NCBI GenBank assembly: GCA_902770835.1
Contig: CACXUM010000016.1
Span: forward strand, 1-53,825
Direction of reading: 5' to 3'
Source: an uncultured Bacteroidia bacterium
GTDB taxonomy: Bacteria > Bacteroidota > Bacteroidia > Bacteroidales > F082
DNA length: 53,825 bases
Shown: positions 34,387-43,104 of the stretch, one piece after another
Numbering within the stretch: position 1 is the stretch's first letter
Layout: every line of letters starts with the position of its first letter
Position numbers and translations under genes: made by a program
Notes under the pieces: generated by a model
The model's input: the letters and a program-made list of their open reading frames with translations, nothing else
What the model was told of the DNA's origin: nothing
The model's database searches: none

Positions 34387-34869
34387 ATGGAAAAAAAGAC
34401 TCATTTCGGATTTTTGGCTTTGATGGCCGTGGTTTTGGTAGCGGTGACTTCCTGCCGCAAACCAAACAAGTATGAGGGTTCGCCCATCGTAGGTCATTGG
34501 GGATGCGAGCAATACATCAGTTGCCGCACTGACAGCACAGGCGTTGAACAATGGGATACTTTGCATTATGAGGTGGCAACGGGTCGTGGCTACGAGGTGT
34601 ATTTCAATGCCGACGGCTCAGGGCGTTTGCTGCTGAACGACAGTCCAGCCTTAATCAAGAAGTTCAATTGCAATTACGACTATAACTCAGAAAACCATAT
34701 ACTTACGATTTACAATACCTCTTGGATCATTTCGATGTTTTCGGATGCAACAAGTGCCGATATGGTCATTGAGGAGATTACCGACACCAATATCGTGGCA
34801 TCATGGATCAACTATTTTTCGGAGCCAGAGCCTTTCTTTGAACGATTTTTCTTGAACAGAATCAATTAA
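34387..34869 (+). CDS. Putative lipoprotein, unknown function
   Basis: 160 residues, counted from MEKKTHFGFLALMAVVLVAVTSC; the frame opens earlier (34342) but overlaps the promoter. Lipobox with Cys at about 23. The body has a GxWGCEQY...GRGYEVYFNADGSGRLL pattern of beta strands, like small lipocalin-type lipoproteins. The paralogue-like gene 22 bp downstream has the same layout (GTWGVEKIEYY...HLVFREDKTGEM), so they form an operon. No family name assigned. Confidence 0.65.
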   Translation: MEKKTHFGFLALMAVVLVAVTSCRKPNKYEGSPIVGHWGCEQYISCRTDSTGVEQWDTLHYEVATGRGYEVYFNADGSGRLLLNDSPALIKKFNCNYDYNSENHILTIYNTSWIISMFSDATSADMVIEEITDTNIVASWINYFSEPEPFFERFFLNRIN

Positions 34870-34891
34870 CTAACAACAAATTACAATAAAA

Positions 34892-35479
34892 ATGAAAAAA
34901 CTGACCTTATTCGCAACCTTGGCCATTGCAGCCTTGATGTTCACCTCATGCAACAAAACCAATTACAAATCTTTTGTTGGCACATGGGGTGTGGAAAAAA
35001 TTGAGTATTACAACATTGACTACGCGGGCAACCCGATTGCGGGTTCCATGGAAACCTACATCTATGACCCCAACGATACTGGCAACGGTATCCATTTGGT
35101 TTTCAGAGAGGACAAAACCGGTGAGATGCGCGACAGCGCCATCGACAGCGTATGGCTGTATAACGAGGAAACCCAAGAGTACGATACGTGCATCTATCGT
35201 CCTGACACTGTGTTGGTTTACACCTTCACCTACACTTACGACGCAAGCGAATCGTCGCTGATTATGAAGACAAGATACACCTATCCATACGAGTATATGC
35301 GCACTTTCATGATGAAGGTTTCCGACATGACCGACAATTCTTTCATCTATGAAAACGAGTACGATGTCAACTATGTGGAGCGGGCCTATCTGAAGCGCGT
35401 CAACAACGCGACCTCGAAAGCGACAAGGCAAACGCCGAAACATCCGAACAAACGCGGAGCGTTCTTAGGTGGCAAATGA
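34892..35479 (+). CDS. Putative lipocalin-like lipoprotein
   Basis: 195 residues with lipoprotein signal MKKLTLFATLAIAALMFTSC. Strand motifs (FVGTWGVEKIEYYN, LVFREDKTGEMRD, YTFTYTYDASESSLIMK, YVERAYLKRV) suggest a lipocalin-like beta barrel. The C-terminus is basic and low-complexity (TSKATRQTPKHPNKRGAFLG), possibly a late extension. It is second in the operon with 34387 and followed by a strong bidirectional terminator. Confidence 0.65.
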   Translation: MKKLTLFATLAIAALMFTSCNKTNYKSFVGTWGVEKIEYYNIDYAGNPIAGSMETYIYDPNDTGNGIHLVFREDKTGEMRDSAIDSVWLYNEETQEYDTCIYRPDTVLVYTFTYTYDASESSLIMKTRYTYPYEYMRTFMMKVSDMTDNSFIYENEYDVNYVERAYLKRVNNATSKATRQTPKHPNKRGAFLGGK

Positions 35480-35480
35480 T

Positions 35481-35515
35481 AAAAAAATCGGGCTGAAATT
35501 CAGCCCGATTTTTTT
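35481..35515. terminator. Bidirectional intrinsic terminator
   Basis: A perfect 16-bp stem (AAAAAAATCGGGCTGA / TCAGCCCGATTTTTTT) with a 3-nt loop serves both the lipoprotein operon and the convergent RlmI-like gene. It overlaps the last codon region of the latter: the TAA at 35514-35516. Confidence 0.9.
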
Positions 35516-36719
35516 ATTCCACATAGAGCAGCAAACCCTTCAAGTACGCCCCTTCGGGGTGGAAAATGTTGATGGGATGGTCGGCGGGCTGCGAAAGTTG
35601 GTCGATGATGCGCACATTACGCTTGGCCTCAATCGCGGCGGCAGTGACAATGCCTTGGAAAGTGGCCTTGTCGACAGCCTGCGAGCAACTAAAAGTGAAC
35701 AACAATCCGCCTTTGGCAATGCGCTTGATGGCTTCCGCATTGATGAACTTGTAGCCGCCCAAGCCACGATGTCGGTCTTGGTGTCGCTTGGCAAACGCTG
35801 GCGGGTCGAGAATGATCAGGTCGAAAGCTCCTTCGCGCATGTCGGTCACATAATCTTTCATGTCGGCAACATAGCAAGGATTTTCCTCAATGGAATAGTC
35901 ATTCAACTTCAAATTGGCCTCTGCTGCGGCGACGGCCTTTTTCGACGAATCCACGGTGATGGCCCGACGTGCGCCGCCTTTCAGTGCCGTAACTGAAAAA
36001 CCGCCCGTATAGCCGAAAGCGTTGAGCACGGTCTTGCCTTTAGCAAAATAGCGCACAAGTTCGCGGTTTTCGCGCTGGTCGAGGAAAAAGCCCGTTTTTT
36101 GGCCTTCTTCCCAGTTGGGCAAAAAGCGGCTGTCGTTCTCCAAAATCACTTCATCAAGTTGGCCTCCAAACAGATAGTCGTCCTCAATGATGGCATCTTC
36201 CTTGCCCATACGCTGCATGGCTTCAGCACTTTTGTTGTAGATGGCCTGCAGCCCAAGGTCGGGCATGAGTTTCAAGGCGCGGACAATCTCTTTCAAATGA
36301 AGCGCCATGCCTTCGGTTTGGGCCTGCACCACGGCGGTATGGCCATAGATGTCGACAATCAGGCCAGCCAAACCGTCACCCTCGGAATGGACGAGGCGGA
36401 AGCAGTTGGTGTTCGGATTGTCGGTCAAGCCCATGATTTTGCGGACTTCGTAGGCATGGTTGAGCTTATTAAGGAAAAACCACTCATCGATTCTGCAATT
36501 CTCGAAACTGAGCATTTTCACGGCAATGCTCTCCGACTCGCAAAAGCCGGTGCCGAGGATTTCGCCATTATAATCGGTCACAGTGACCGTATCACCAGCC
36601 TGCAAGCCTTTGGCGGCATCGTGGATGGCACCCGAAAACACCCAAGGGTGGAAACGGCGTAGAGCATCGTCTTTGCCGGGATTCAGTCGGATAACGGGAT
36701 AAAAGGGGGATTGTGGCAT
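35514..36719 (-). CDS. rlmI: RlmI-type class I rRNA (cytosine-C5) methyltransferase
   Basis: 401 residues. An N-terminal PUA-like RNA-binding domain (RLNPGKDDALRRFHPWVFSGAI) is followed by the EEHEE-like linker and a Rossmann methyltransferase domain: VLNAFGYTGGFSVTALKGGA (AdoMet loop), DLIILDPPAFAK (catalytic DPP) and TFSCSQAVDKATF (motif VI Cys). This is the architecture of RlmI, which methylates C1962 of 23S rRNA (E. coli numbering). It starts 35 bp after the upstream minus-strand gene, so may be co-transcribed with it. The exact target base is inferred from family. Confidence 0.85.
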   Translation of the reverse strand: MPQSPFYPVIRLNPGKDDALRRFHPWVFSGAIHDAAKGLQAGDTVTVTDYNGEILGTGFCESESIAVKMLSFENCRIDEWFFLNKLNHAYEVRKIMGLTDNPNTNCFRLVHSEGDGLAGLIVDIYGHTAVVQAQTEGMALHLKEIVRALKLMPDLGLQAIYNKSAEAMQRMGKEDAIIEDDYLFGGQLDEVILENDSRFLPNWEEGQKTGFFLDQRENRELVRYFAKGKTVLNAFGYTGGFSVTALKGGARRAITVDSSKKAVAAAEANLKLNDYSIEENPCYVADMKDYVTDMREGAFDLIILDPPAFAKRHQDRHRGLGGYKFINAEAIKRIAKGGLLFTFSCSQAVDKATFQGIVTAAAIEAKRNVRIIDQLSQPADHPINIFHPEGAYLKGLLLYVE

Positions 36720-36754
36720 ATTATTCGAATTTTTAAAAACTAAAAAACCTTACC

Positions 36755-38329
36755 TCACTTGACAACTTTTGACACCAAAACCTTGTCCTTCGTCTTGATT
36801 ACCAAGAGATAAGTCCCTTGCGAAAGCAAGTCAAACATCTCCCCTATCCCAATACGGTTGAAACCTTTCTGGGTCATCCATAAATCATTGTTAAACAATA
36901 TCTTGCCTTCCATTGAGATAATTTTTGCAGTTGCCCTGCAAGGGGTCTCAATGTTGATTTCTACATAACTTGAGGCTGTGATGGGATTGCCGACGACACG
37001 AATAAACTGGTCGTTTTGTGTCATTTCCTCAGTGCCTATAGCAGTGTATTCGTAAGCCCCAATGTCGATACGTTCACCGCAAACGCGCCAATTGCCATCA
37101 AGGTCACAACCCATGTCAGGTGCCATAGTATAGCCTGCGTTGATGCAAGGACTGTTGGCAGTCAGATGGAAATCCTCGTTTCCAGGGTCGACGAAAAGCG
37201 GGTCTTCGTCAAGGCAACCTTCATAAACAGTGACGACCTCGTTGTTGGAGATGTTTTCCAATCCGTACTGTATCAGGCAACCATAGAATTGCGGCCCGGA
37301 TTCATCGTATGTCCATGACCAAATCTGCACAGGTTCGTCCAATGGTATTTCGTTGGTGTTGCCATACACGATGCAATTCCACAGGATAGGTTCGCTGTAT
37401 TGATAGAAAAAGATGCCCCCGCAGTTGACGCCGATGGAATGGTTGTTGACCACGGTGAGGTTGCTGATCCAAGGCGACGCTTCGCAAACAGCCAAGCCAC
37501 CGCCGAAGTGCTCCGATGTGTTGTTGGCAAAGAGCGAGTTGGTGATGATGTCCCTTCCGAGGTGGTTGCTGCGCATGACGTAAAGGCCGCCTCCATTGAT
37601 GCCATAGTTGTGCTCAAACTTGCAGCGGTCGATTTTGGTGGCGCAACTGTCGAGGCTCAAGGCACCGCCGATGGCACTTTCACCAACATTGTAGCGGAAA
37701 TCCGTGCCGCTAATGTCAACATCGCATTTCAGGAAGCGAAGGCCACCACCGTACATGCCATAAACCGTATCCAATTTGGTGTAAGTCAAGTTGTTGAGGA
37801 CATCGCAATCGTGTATTACCACCTTCGAGTTTTCGGCACTCAAGGCACCGCCGTGTTCGCGTGAGAAGTTGCAAAACAGGGTGCTGTTGCCGATTTCCAC
37901 CTCGTCACAATTGAAAATGCGCAATGCGCCGCCGTCTTGGTCATGGTCGAGGGCGGCTTTGCCGTATTGGAAGCGGCAGTAGTCGAACTCGGAACGGCCT
38001 GCCTTGCTCAGGCGGATGCCGTTCCAGCCGCCGCGACCCGCATTGAAGATGTGGAAACCTGTTGTGTCGGTCACGGTGAAAGTGATGGAGTCGGTTTCCG
38101 TGCCGATGGCTTTCAGCGAAGCGTCGTTTTCGACAGCTATCTGGAAGAAGCCTTTGAAAACCACCGTCGTCCCCGGAAGGATGCGCAGCGAGTCCTGTAC
38201 TTTGACATCACCTTTGACAATTACCGTTTCGGCATCCCAAACACCTGATTGTGTGCCTGATACCTCAATGGTCTGTGCTTTTGCGAAAAGGCCGCAAAGC
38301 ACGAAGAGAAGTAAAAATCTTGTTTTCAT
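36755..38329 (-). CDS. Right-handed beta-helix (choice-of-anchor Q) protein with T9SS domain
   Basis: 524 residues, counted from the signal peptide MKTRFLLLFVLCGLFAKAQ at 38329; the frame extends to 38518 but that part overlaps the promoter and the divergent gene. Residues ~30-400 have parallel beta-helix rungs with repeated GGAL/GGGL turns (HGGALSAENSKVVIHDCDV, GGGLYVMRSNH, GGGLAVCEASPWISNLTVVN). DPLFVDPGNEDFHLTANSPC is the choice-of-anchor Q signature. The C-terminal ~90 residues are T9SS type A-like (VVGNPITASSYVEIN...SQGTYLLVIK...VSKVVK). It probably binds polysaccharide at the surface; a lyase activity is possible but no catalytic residues were assigned. Confidence 0.8.
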   Translation of the reverse strand: MKTRFLLLFVLCGLFAKAQTIEVSGTQSGVWDAETVIVKGDVKVQDSLRILPGTTVVFKGFFQIAVENDASLKAIGTETDSITFTVTDTTGFHIFNAGRGGWNGIRLSKAGRSEFDYCRFQYGKAALDHDQDGGALRIFNCDEVEIGNSTLFCNFSREHGGALSAENSKVVIHDCDVLNNLTYTKLDTVYGMYGGGLRFLKCDVDISGTDFRYNVGESAIGGALSLDSCATKIDRCKFEHNYGINGGGLYVMRSNHLGRDIITNSLFANNTSEHFGGGLAVCEASPWISNLTVVNNHSIGVNCGGIFFYQYSEPILWNCIVYGNTNEIPLDEPVQIWSWTYDESGPQFYGCLIQYGLENISNNEVVTVYEGCLDEDPLFVDPGNEDFHLTANSPCINAGYTMAPDMGCDLDGNWRVCGERIDIGAYEYTAIGTEEMTQNDQFIRVVGNPITASSYVEINIETPCRATAKIISMEGKILFNNDLWMTQKGFNRIGIGEMFDLLSQGTYLLVIKTKDKVLVSKVVK

Positions 38330-38357
38330 GAAGCGTTGACTTTGAAGTTTTGTTGCG

Positions 38358-38365
38358 CAAAGATA
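38358..38365 (-). promoter_or_regulatory. -7 box for beta-helix gene
   Basis: Minus-strand TATCTTTG, 28 bp upstream of the ATG at 38329. Confidence 0.5.
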
Positions 38366-38406
38366 GGAGTTATTTTTGTTTGTTGGAGGATTTCGCCGAT
38401 TTTGAT

Positions 38407-38414
38407 TATTTTTG
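38407..38414 (+). promoter_or_regulatory. -7 box for GH3-like gene
   Basis: TATTTTTG with TTG at 38383-38385 at a 21-bp spacer; the ATG follows at 38439. Confidence 0.6.
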
Positions 38415-38438
38415 CACCCGTTTTTTATTGCGATTTTT

Positions 38439-40022
38439 ATGAAACTACCGATTATTGGAAGACGAAACATGCCCATTCCCGTTGTGGGTGCCTTGGTGAA
38501 GGCCGCAGCGGAAATCAAGAATATACCTGTCGAAATCCGTCAGAACCACACCGACCCGATTCGTGCGCAGCGGCGCGAGTTGCGCAAGTTGTTGGTGAAG
38601 GCACAGTTCACGGAGTTCGGAAAATTCTATCATTTTGACGAGATTCTGCTGTCGGCCAACATCTTGGAGGAATACCGCAGGCGCGTTCCCGTGTTCGACT
38701 ACAACAAGATGCACGACGAGTGGTGGTACCTCAACCTGCAAGGCAAGCGCAACATCGCATGGCCAGGCAAAATCAAGTATTTCGCGCTCAGTTCGGGCAC
38801 ATCCGAGGCGGCCTCGAAATACATCCCCATCACCAAGGGCCTGAACAACAAAATCACCCGCGCAGGCATCCGCCAATTGGTTTCGGCCACGCGCTACGAT
38901 TTCCCCGTGGGATTCTACAACCGTGGCATCCTGATGATTGGCGGCAGCACCGACTTGCAATATAATAAGGAGTTCGGCTACTATGCCGGCGACCTTTCGG
39001 GCATCTCGGCGGGCAAGATTCCGTCGTGGTTCGAGGCGTTCTACAAGCCCGGACAGAAGATTTCGAAGGTGAAGGACTGGGGCGAAAAGATGGATTTGAT
39101 GGTGAAGGCGGCCCCCAAGTGGGACATTGGCGTCATTGTGGGCGTGCCGGCTTGGGTGCAAATCCTTTTGGAGCGCATCATCAAGGAATACCATCTGAAA
39201 ACCATCCACGACATTTGGCCGAATCTGATGGTGTATGTGCATAGCGGCGTGGCTTTTGCCCCCTACGAAAAAAGTTTTGAGCGCATCTTCGGCAAGGAGG
39301 TGCTGTTTGTGGAAAGTTATTTGGCCTCAGAGGGTTACATCGCCTATCAGGTCGACTTGAAGAAGCGCGTCATGCAACTTTTGGTCGACAACGGCATCTA
39401 TTTCGAGTTTGTGCCGTTCAACGAGGAAAATTTCGACGAAGACGGCACCATTGTCGAGAATCCCAAGACTTTGCTGCTATCGGAAGTGCAGACCGGAGTG
39501 GATTACGCCTTGCTGCTCTCCACATGCGCCGGCACATGGCGCTACCTCATCGGCGACACCATCAAGTTCCTGAATACCAAGGACTGCGAAATCGTCATCA
39601 CGGGACGCACGAAGCAGTTTTTGAGCATCACGGGCGAGCATCTTTCGCAAGACAACATGACCCGCGCCGTGGATATGATGGCGGAGGAACTTGGCGTTGA
39701 AATCACCGAGTTTACCGTGGCAGGCATCCGCCACGACACGATGTATGCCCACCATTGGTATCTTGGTTGCGATGAACCGATTGACAAGGAATTGGCTATC
39801 AAAAAGATAGACGAAAACCTCTGCAAGTTGAACGACGATTACGCCGTGGAGCGCACCCAAGCCATCAAGGAGTTGTTTGTCGATGTGCTGCCCACTAAGC
39901 AATTCTATGAGTTCATGGAGCAGAAAATCGGCAAATGGGGCGGTGCCACCAAGTTCCCGCGCGTGCTGAAAGGCAAGCGTTTGGAGATGTGGGAAGAATA
40001 TGTGAAAGGACTTAAAGCATAA
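38439..40022 (+). CDS. GH3 auxin-responsive promoter-family protein (acyl-adenylating fold)
   Basis: 527 residues, counted from MKLPIIGRRN; the frame opens at 38412 but that overlaps the promoter. The family resembles plant GH3 acyl-acid amido synthetases: KIKYFALSSGTSEAASKYIP (ATP-binding loop), NLMVYVHSGVAFAPYEKSF, ESYLASEGYIAYQ and TGRTKQFLSITGEHLSQDNM. Bacterial members are common in Bacteroidota; their substrate is unknown, possibly amide conjugation of a carboxylic acid. A LysE-type exporter gene starts 6 bp after the stop, so product export is an attractive but unproven idea. Confidence 0.85.
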   Translation: MKLPIIGRRNMPIPVVGALVKAAAEIKNIPVEIRQNHTDPIRAQRRELRKLLVKAQFTEFGKFYHFDEILLSANILEEYRRRVPVFDYNKMHDEWWYLNLQGKRNIAWPGKIKYFALSSGTSEAASKYIPITKGLNNKITRAGIRQLVSATRYDFPVGFYNRGILMIGGSTDLQYNKEFGYYAGDLSGISAGKIPSWFEAFYKPGQKISKVKDWGEKMDLMVKAAPKWDIGVIVGVPAWVQILLERIIKEYHLKTIHDIWPNLMVYVHSGVAFAPYEKSFERIFGKEVLFVESYLASEGYIAYQVDLKKRVMQLLVDNGIYFEFVPFNEENFDEDGTIVENPKTLLLSEVQTGVDYALLLSTCAGTWRYLIGDTIKFLNTKDCEIVITGRTKQFLSITGEHLSQDNMTRAVDMMAEELGVEITEFTVAGIRHDTMYAHHWYLGCDEPIDKELAIKKIDENLCKLNDDYAVERTQAIKELFVDVLPTKQFYEFMEQKIGKWGGATKFPRVLKGKRLEMWEEYVKGLKA

Positions 40023-40028
40023 GCAGTT

Positions 40029-40757
40029 ATGGAAAACTCTCCCGTAATTTTCGATAGGATTCCCGAGTTTAGCCGTATCGGGTCGTTCAGTTTCTTGTTT
40101 TGGGCCATCGTGATAGGCGTGTTCCTTTCCGTGGTCGTCAACATGGGTCCGGCGTTTATCACATTGGTACAGACGAGTTTGCACCGTGGTTTCCGCTCGG
40201 CGGCGTGGTTTGCCACCGGCGTGATTCTCAATGATGCCATGGTCGTCACCATCTGCATCCTCGCATCGGTGCAAATCGTGATGCGATCCTCGTTTGAGGC
40301 GGCTTTGGCGTGTATCGGCGCGGGCATCATACTTCTATTGTTTGGCATTTTCACCTACCGAAAAAAGGTACAAGACCAGAAGAAGCGTGATGAATTCATA
40401 GAAGAACGCACCAATGAGGTAATCAAGAAGCAAGACCAAAAGCCAGCATGGTTTGTTTTCCTCGCCAAAGGCTTCGTGCTCAACATCTTGAATCCTTTTG
40501 TCTGGTTTTTCTGGTTCTCAGCCGTGGCGATGGTGGCGGGCAACATGGGTGGCAACAAACTCAGCACTTTCGTGTTTTTTGCCATCATTCTCGGCACCAC
40601 ACTCTTTTTGGAACTGCTGAAGGCATGGGGCGCAGCCAAGTTGAAGAAATTCCTCGATGCCGAGCGCACCACCATAATGAACAGAATCGCGGGTGTTCTT
40701 CTGATGCTCTGCGGGGCTTACTTCATCATTTTCAGGGGAATAGTCCACCTGTTTTGA
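40029..40757 (+). CDS. LysE-family-like membrane transporter
   Basis: 242 residues with about six hydrophobic segments: FLFWAIVIGVFLSVVVNMGP, AAWFATGVILNDAMVV, ALACIGAGIILLLFGIF, WFVFLAKGFVLNILNPFVWF, FVFFAIILGTTLFLELL and IAGVLLMLCGAYFIIF. The NMGPAF and LNPFVWFFW elements and the topology match LysE/RhtB exporters. A charged cytoplasmic loop (KKVQDQKKRDEFIEERTNEV) separates the halves. Cargo unknown. It is in a likely operon with the GH3-like gene upstream and the HdeD-like gene 34 bp downstream. Confidence 0.75.
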   Translation: MENSPVIFDRIPEFSRIGSFSFLFWAIVIGVFLSVVVNMGPAFITLVQTSLHRGFRSAAWFATGVILNDAMVVTICILASVQIVMRSSFEAALACIGAGIILLLFGIFTYRKKVQDQKKRDEFIEERTNEVIKKQDQKPAWFVFLAKGFVLNILNPFVWFFWFSAVAMVAGNMGGNKLSTFVFFAIILGTTLFLELLKAWGAAKLKKFLDAERTTIMNRIAGVLLMLCGAYFIIFRGIVHLF

Positions 40758-40791
40758 AATATTGGAATCTGAATCATAAATACATAACGCT

Positions 40792-41352
40792 ATGGAAATA
40801 AAAACTTCAAATTCGGGCTGGTGGTCGTTCATGGTGAGCGGCTTGGTGGCCATCATTTACGGCCTGTTGGCCTTGTTGCTGCCGAAAGACATCATCAAAA
40901 CCGTGATGATTGTTTCGGGTATCGTGCTGATTGTCATTGGATTGGTTTGCCTCATCTTCAGTTTGAGGCGCAAGAAGATGGAATTGCCTTGGGGCATGTT
41001 GCTGTTCGAGTCCATTGCTTTGGTGGCTTTGGGCATCGTGGCCATCGTTTGGTCGAAAGAGACGGTGAAACTGCTCATTTTCGTCATAGGGCTGTGGTCG
41101 GTCATCATCGGGGCCTTGATGTTAGGCTCCATCTTGGGTATGCCCCGCCTTGGCAATCGCGGTTTCTACATCGTCAGTGCCATATTGAGCATCCTTTTCG
41201 GTGTGCTGCTCATGGTCAATCCTTTCGAGTCGGTCGAGGTGTTTGTTGCGCTCACGGGCGTTCTTGCCCTCGCCTTCGGCATCATTATGATGATGTTCGG
41301 CTTCACACTGCGGAAAGTGGACAAGGAGTTCAAAGTTGAACTAATGGATTGA
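40792..41352 (+). CDS. HdeD-like (DUF308) membrane protein
   Basis: 186 residues with six predicted membrane helices arranged as three repeated pairs, each with a short glycine-rich turn: SGLVAIIYGLLALLLP, IVLIVIGLVCLIFSL, ESIALVALGIVAIVW and so on. This is the DUF308/HdeD fold, linked to acid resistance in E. coli and otherwise uncharacterised. The 3' end overlaps the convergent pseudouridine synthase gene by 23 bp. Confidence 0.8.
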   Translation: MEIKTSNSGWWSFMVSGLVAIIYGLLALLLPKDIIKTVMIVSGIVLIVIGLVCLIFSLRRKKMELPWGMLLFESIALVALGIVAIVWSKETVKLLIFVIGLWSVIIGALMLGSILGMPRLGNRGFYIVSAILSILFGVLLMVNPFESVEVFVALTGVLALAFGIIMMMFGFTLRKVDKEFKVELMD

Positions 41353-42025
41353 ATGCCGTCCAAGGCGAAACATCCGGCAACGGTGCAGTCACCTCGATTT
41401 GCGTTTTCAAAACGGGATGCTCAAAGGCGATGCGCCAAGCGTGCAGGCTGATGGAAGCGTCGAGGTTGCTACGCGGATAGCCATATTTCAGGTCGCCACG
41501 AATGGGGCAACCAATGTTCGCCAACTGGCAACGGATTTGGTGATGCCGCCCCGTAAACAACTCGACTTCAAGCAGATAAAAAGTTTCCGATTTTCCAACC
41601 ACGCGATAACTCAGTCGTGCTAATTTGGCTTCTTTCGTGCCTTCGGGAACGATGAATGACTTGTTCATCTTCTCGTTTTTCACGATAAAGTCTTCTAACA
41701 CATCGGCTTGCTTGGGTGGATGGTTTTTCACGAGGGCGAGATAGGTCTTGCGAAAGTCGCGGTCTTTCACCTTGACGGTCATCCGCGAGAGGGCTTTGCT
41801 CGTCTTGGCGAACACGACGGCACCGCTCACGGGACGGTCGATGCGGTGGACGAGGCCGGCGAAGACATTGCCGGGCTTGTCGTACTTTTCCTTGATGTAT
41901 TCCTTCACGTCGTCGAGCAGGCACTTGTCGCCCGTCTTGTCGCCTTGCACGATTTCGGAGGGCAACTTGTTGACGATGATGAGGTGATTGTCTTCGTAGA
42001 GGATGCGGTTGGAGATGTTGTTCAT
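41330..42025 (-). CDS. RluA-family RNA pseudouridine synthase
   Basis: 231 residues. Catalytic motif HRIDRPVSGAVVFAKTSKA with the active-site Asp (HRxDxxxSG), then RKTYLALV, ETFYLLEVELFTGRHHQIR and LHAWRIAFEHP, all RluA-family blocks. There is no S4 domain. The target uridine (rRNA or tRNA) cannot be told from sequence. It starts 2 bp after the mnmA stop and is last in a four-gene minus-strand operon. Confidence 0.9.
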   Translation of the reverse strand: MNNISNRILYEDNHLIIVNKLPSEIVQGDKTGDKCLLDDVKEYIKEKYDKPGNVFAGLVHRIDRPVSGAVVFAKTSKALSRMTVKVKDRDFRKTYLALVKNHPPKQADVLEDFIVKNEKMNKSFIVPEGTKEAKLARLSYRVVGKSETFYLLEVELFTGRHHQIRCQLANIGCPIRGDLKYGYPRSNLDASISLHAWRIAFEHPVLKTQIEVTAPLPDVSPWTAFNPLVQL

Positions 42026-42027
42026 AG

Positions 42028-43104
42028 TCAGTTAGTTTTAGGTTCACAAATCACCCCACTCCCCACCACAAACGGCTTCACCTCATGATAAACCACCCCA
42101 AACTGCCCGGGTGCCACGCCCGAAATGGCCACCTCCGACTCAATGTCGGCACCTCGCTCCGTGAGGTGCAACGTCCCGTAGGTAAACTCCGGCTGGTGCC
42201 GTATCTTGAAGCGAACCCGCTGACCGTCAACGAACTGCAAGGCAGGGTTCATTGGTTGCAGGTCACCCAAAGGGATGATGTTGGTGTATTGCGAAATCGG
42301 GTCGTAGCCCTGCGACACATAGACGATATTGTTCAGGATGTCCTTCTTCACCACAAACCACGGCCCGCCACTGAGACCTAAGCCCTTGCGCTGCCCGATG
42401 GTGTGGAACCAAAAACCCTTGTGACGGCCTAATTTCTTGCCCGTTTCCATTTCAACGATGTCGCCGGGCATTTCGCCGAGGTACTCGCGGATGTAGTCGT
42501 TATAATTGATCTTACCCAAGAAGCAAATCCCTTGGCTGTCATGGCGTTCCGCGCTTGGAAGCTTGTATTTTGCTGCCAATTGGCGCACCTCGGGCTTAGG
42601 AATATCGCCGATGGGGAAGATGACCTTTGAGAGTTGCGCGTAGGTGATGCGACCCAAGAAATAAGTCTGGTCCTTGAAGGTGTCGGCAGCCGTGCCGAGC
42701 CAGAAGATGCCGTTTTCGTCCTCCCACGAGCGGGCGTAATGCCCTGTCGCGATTTTGTCGAAGTTGTGGCCTTCCTTTTCCTCGAAGGCACCGAGTTTGA
42801 TCCAGCGGTTGCACATCACATCGGGGTTGGGCGTGAGGCCCTTGCGCACCATCTCCATCGTGTATTTCCCGACGGTCTCGAAATACTCGTGCTGCAAATC
42901 GACAATATCAAATTTGCAACCGTATTTCTTTGCTATATAGGTCGTTATCTCAATATCCTCCTCCGATGGGCAACTCGACAATTCCTCCTTCCCTTCCATC
43001 CCAATCTTGATATAGAAGATATGCGGGTCGTAGCCTTGCTCCTTCAGCAGCGGTACCACCACCGAACTATCGACACCACCCGAAACCAATGCGGCTATGT
43101 TCAT
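42028..43104 (-). CDS. mnmA: tRNA 2-thiouridine(34) synthase
   Basis: 358 residues. An ATP-dependent thiolase that installs the 2-thio group on U34 of tRNA-Lys, -Glu and -Gln. The PP-loop is SGGVDSS (8-14). The two active-site cysteines are Cys98 (TPNPDVMCNR) and Cys194 (DSQGICFLG), and both are present. The C-terminal barrel has HTIGQRKGLGLSGG. Its ATG overlaps the upstream nucleotidyltransferase stop by 4 nt, an unusual coupling of a tRNA-modification gene to a toxin-like gene. Confidence 0.95.
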   Translation of the reverse strand: MNIAALVSGGVDSSVVVPLLKEQGYDPHIFYIKIGMEGKEELSSCPSEEDIEITTYIAKKYGCKFDIVDLQHEYFETVGKYTMEMVRKGLTPNPDVMCNRWIKLGAFEEKEGHNFDKIATGHYARSWEDENGIFWLGTAADTFKDQTYFLGRITYAQLSKVIFPIGDIPKPEVRQLAAKYKLPSAERHDSQGICFLGKINYNDYIREYLGEMPGDIVEMETGKKLGRHKGFWFHTIGQRKGLGLSGGPWFVVKKDILNNIVYVSQGYDPISQYTNIIPLGDLQPMNPALQFVDGQRVRFKIRHQPEFTYGTLHLTERGADIESEVAISGVAPGQFGVVYHEVKPFVVGSGVICEPKTN

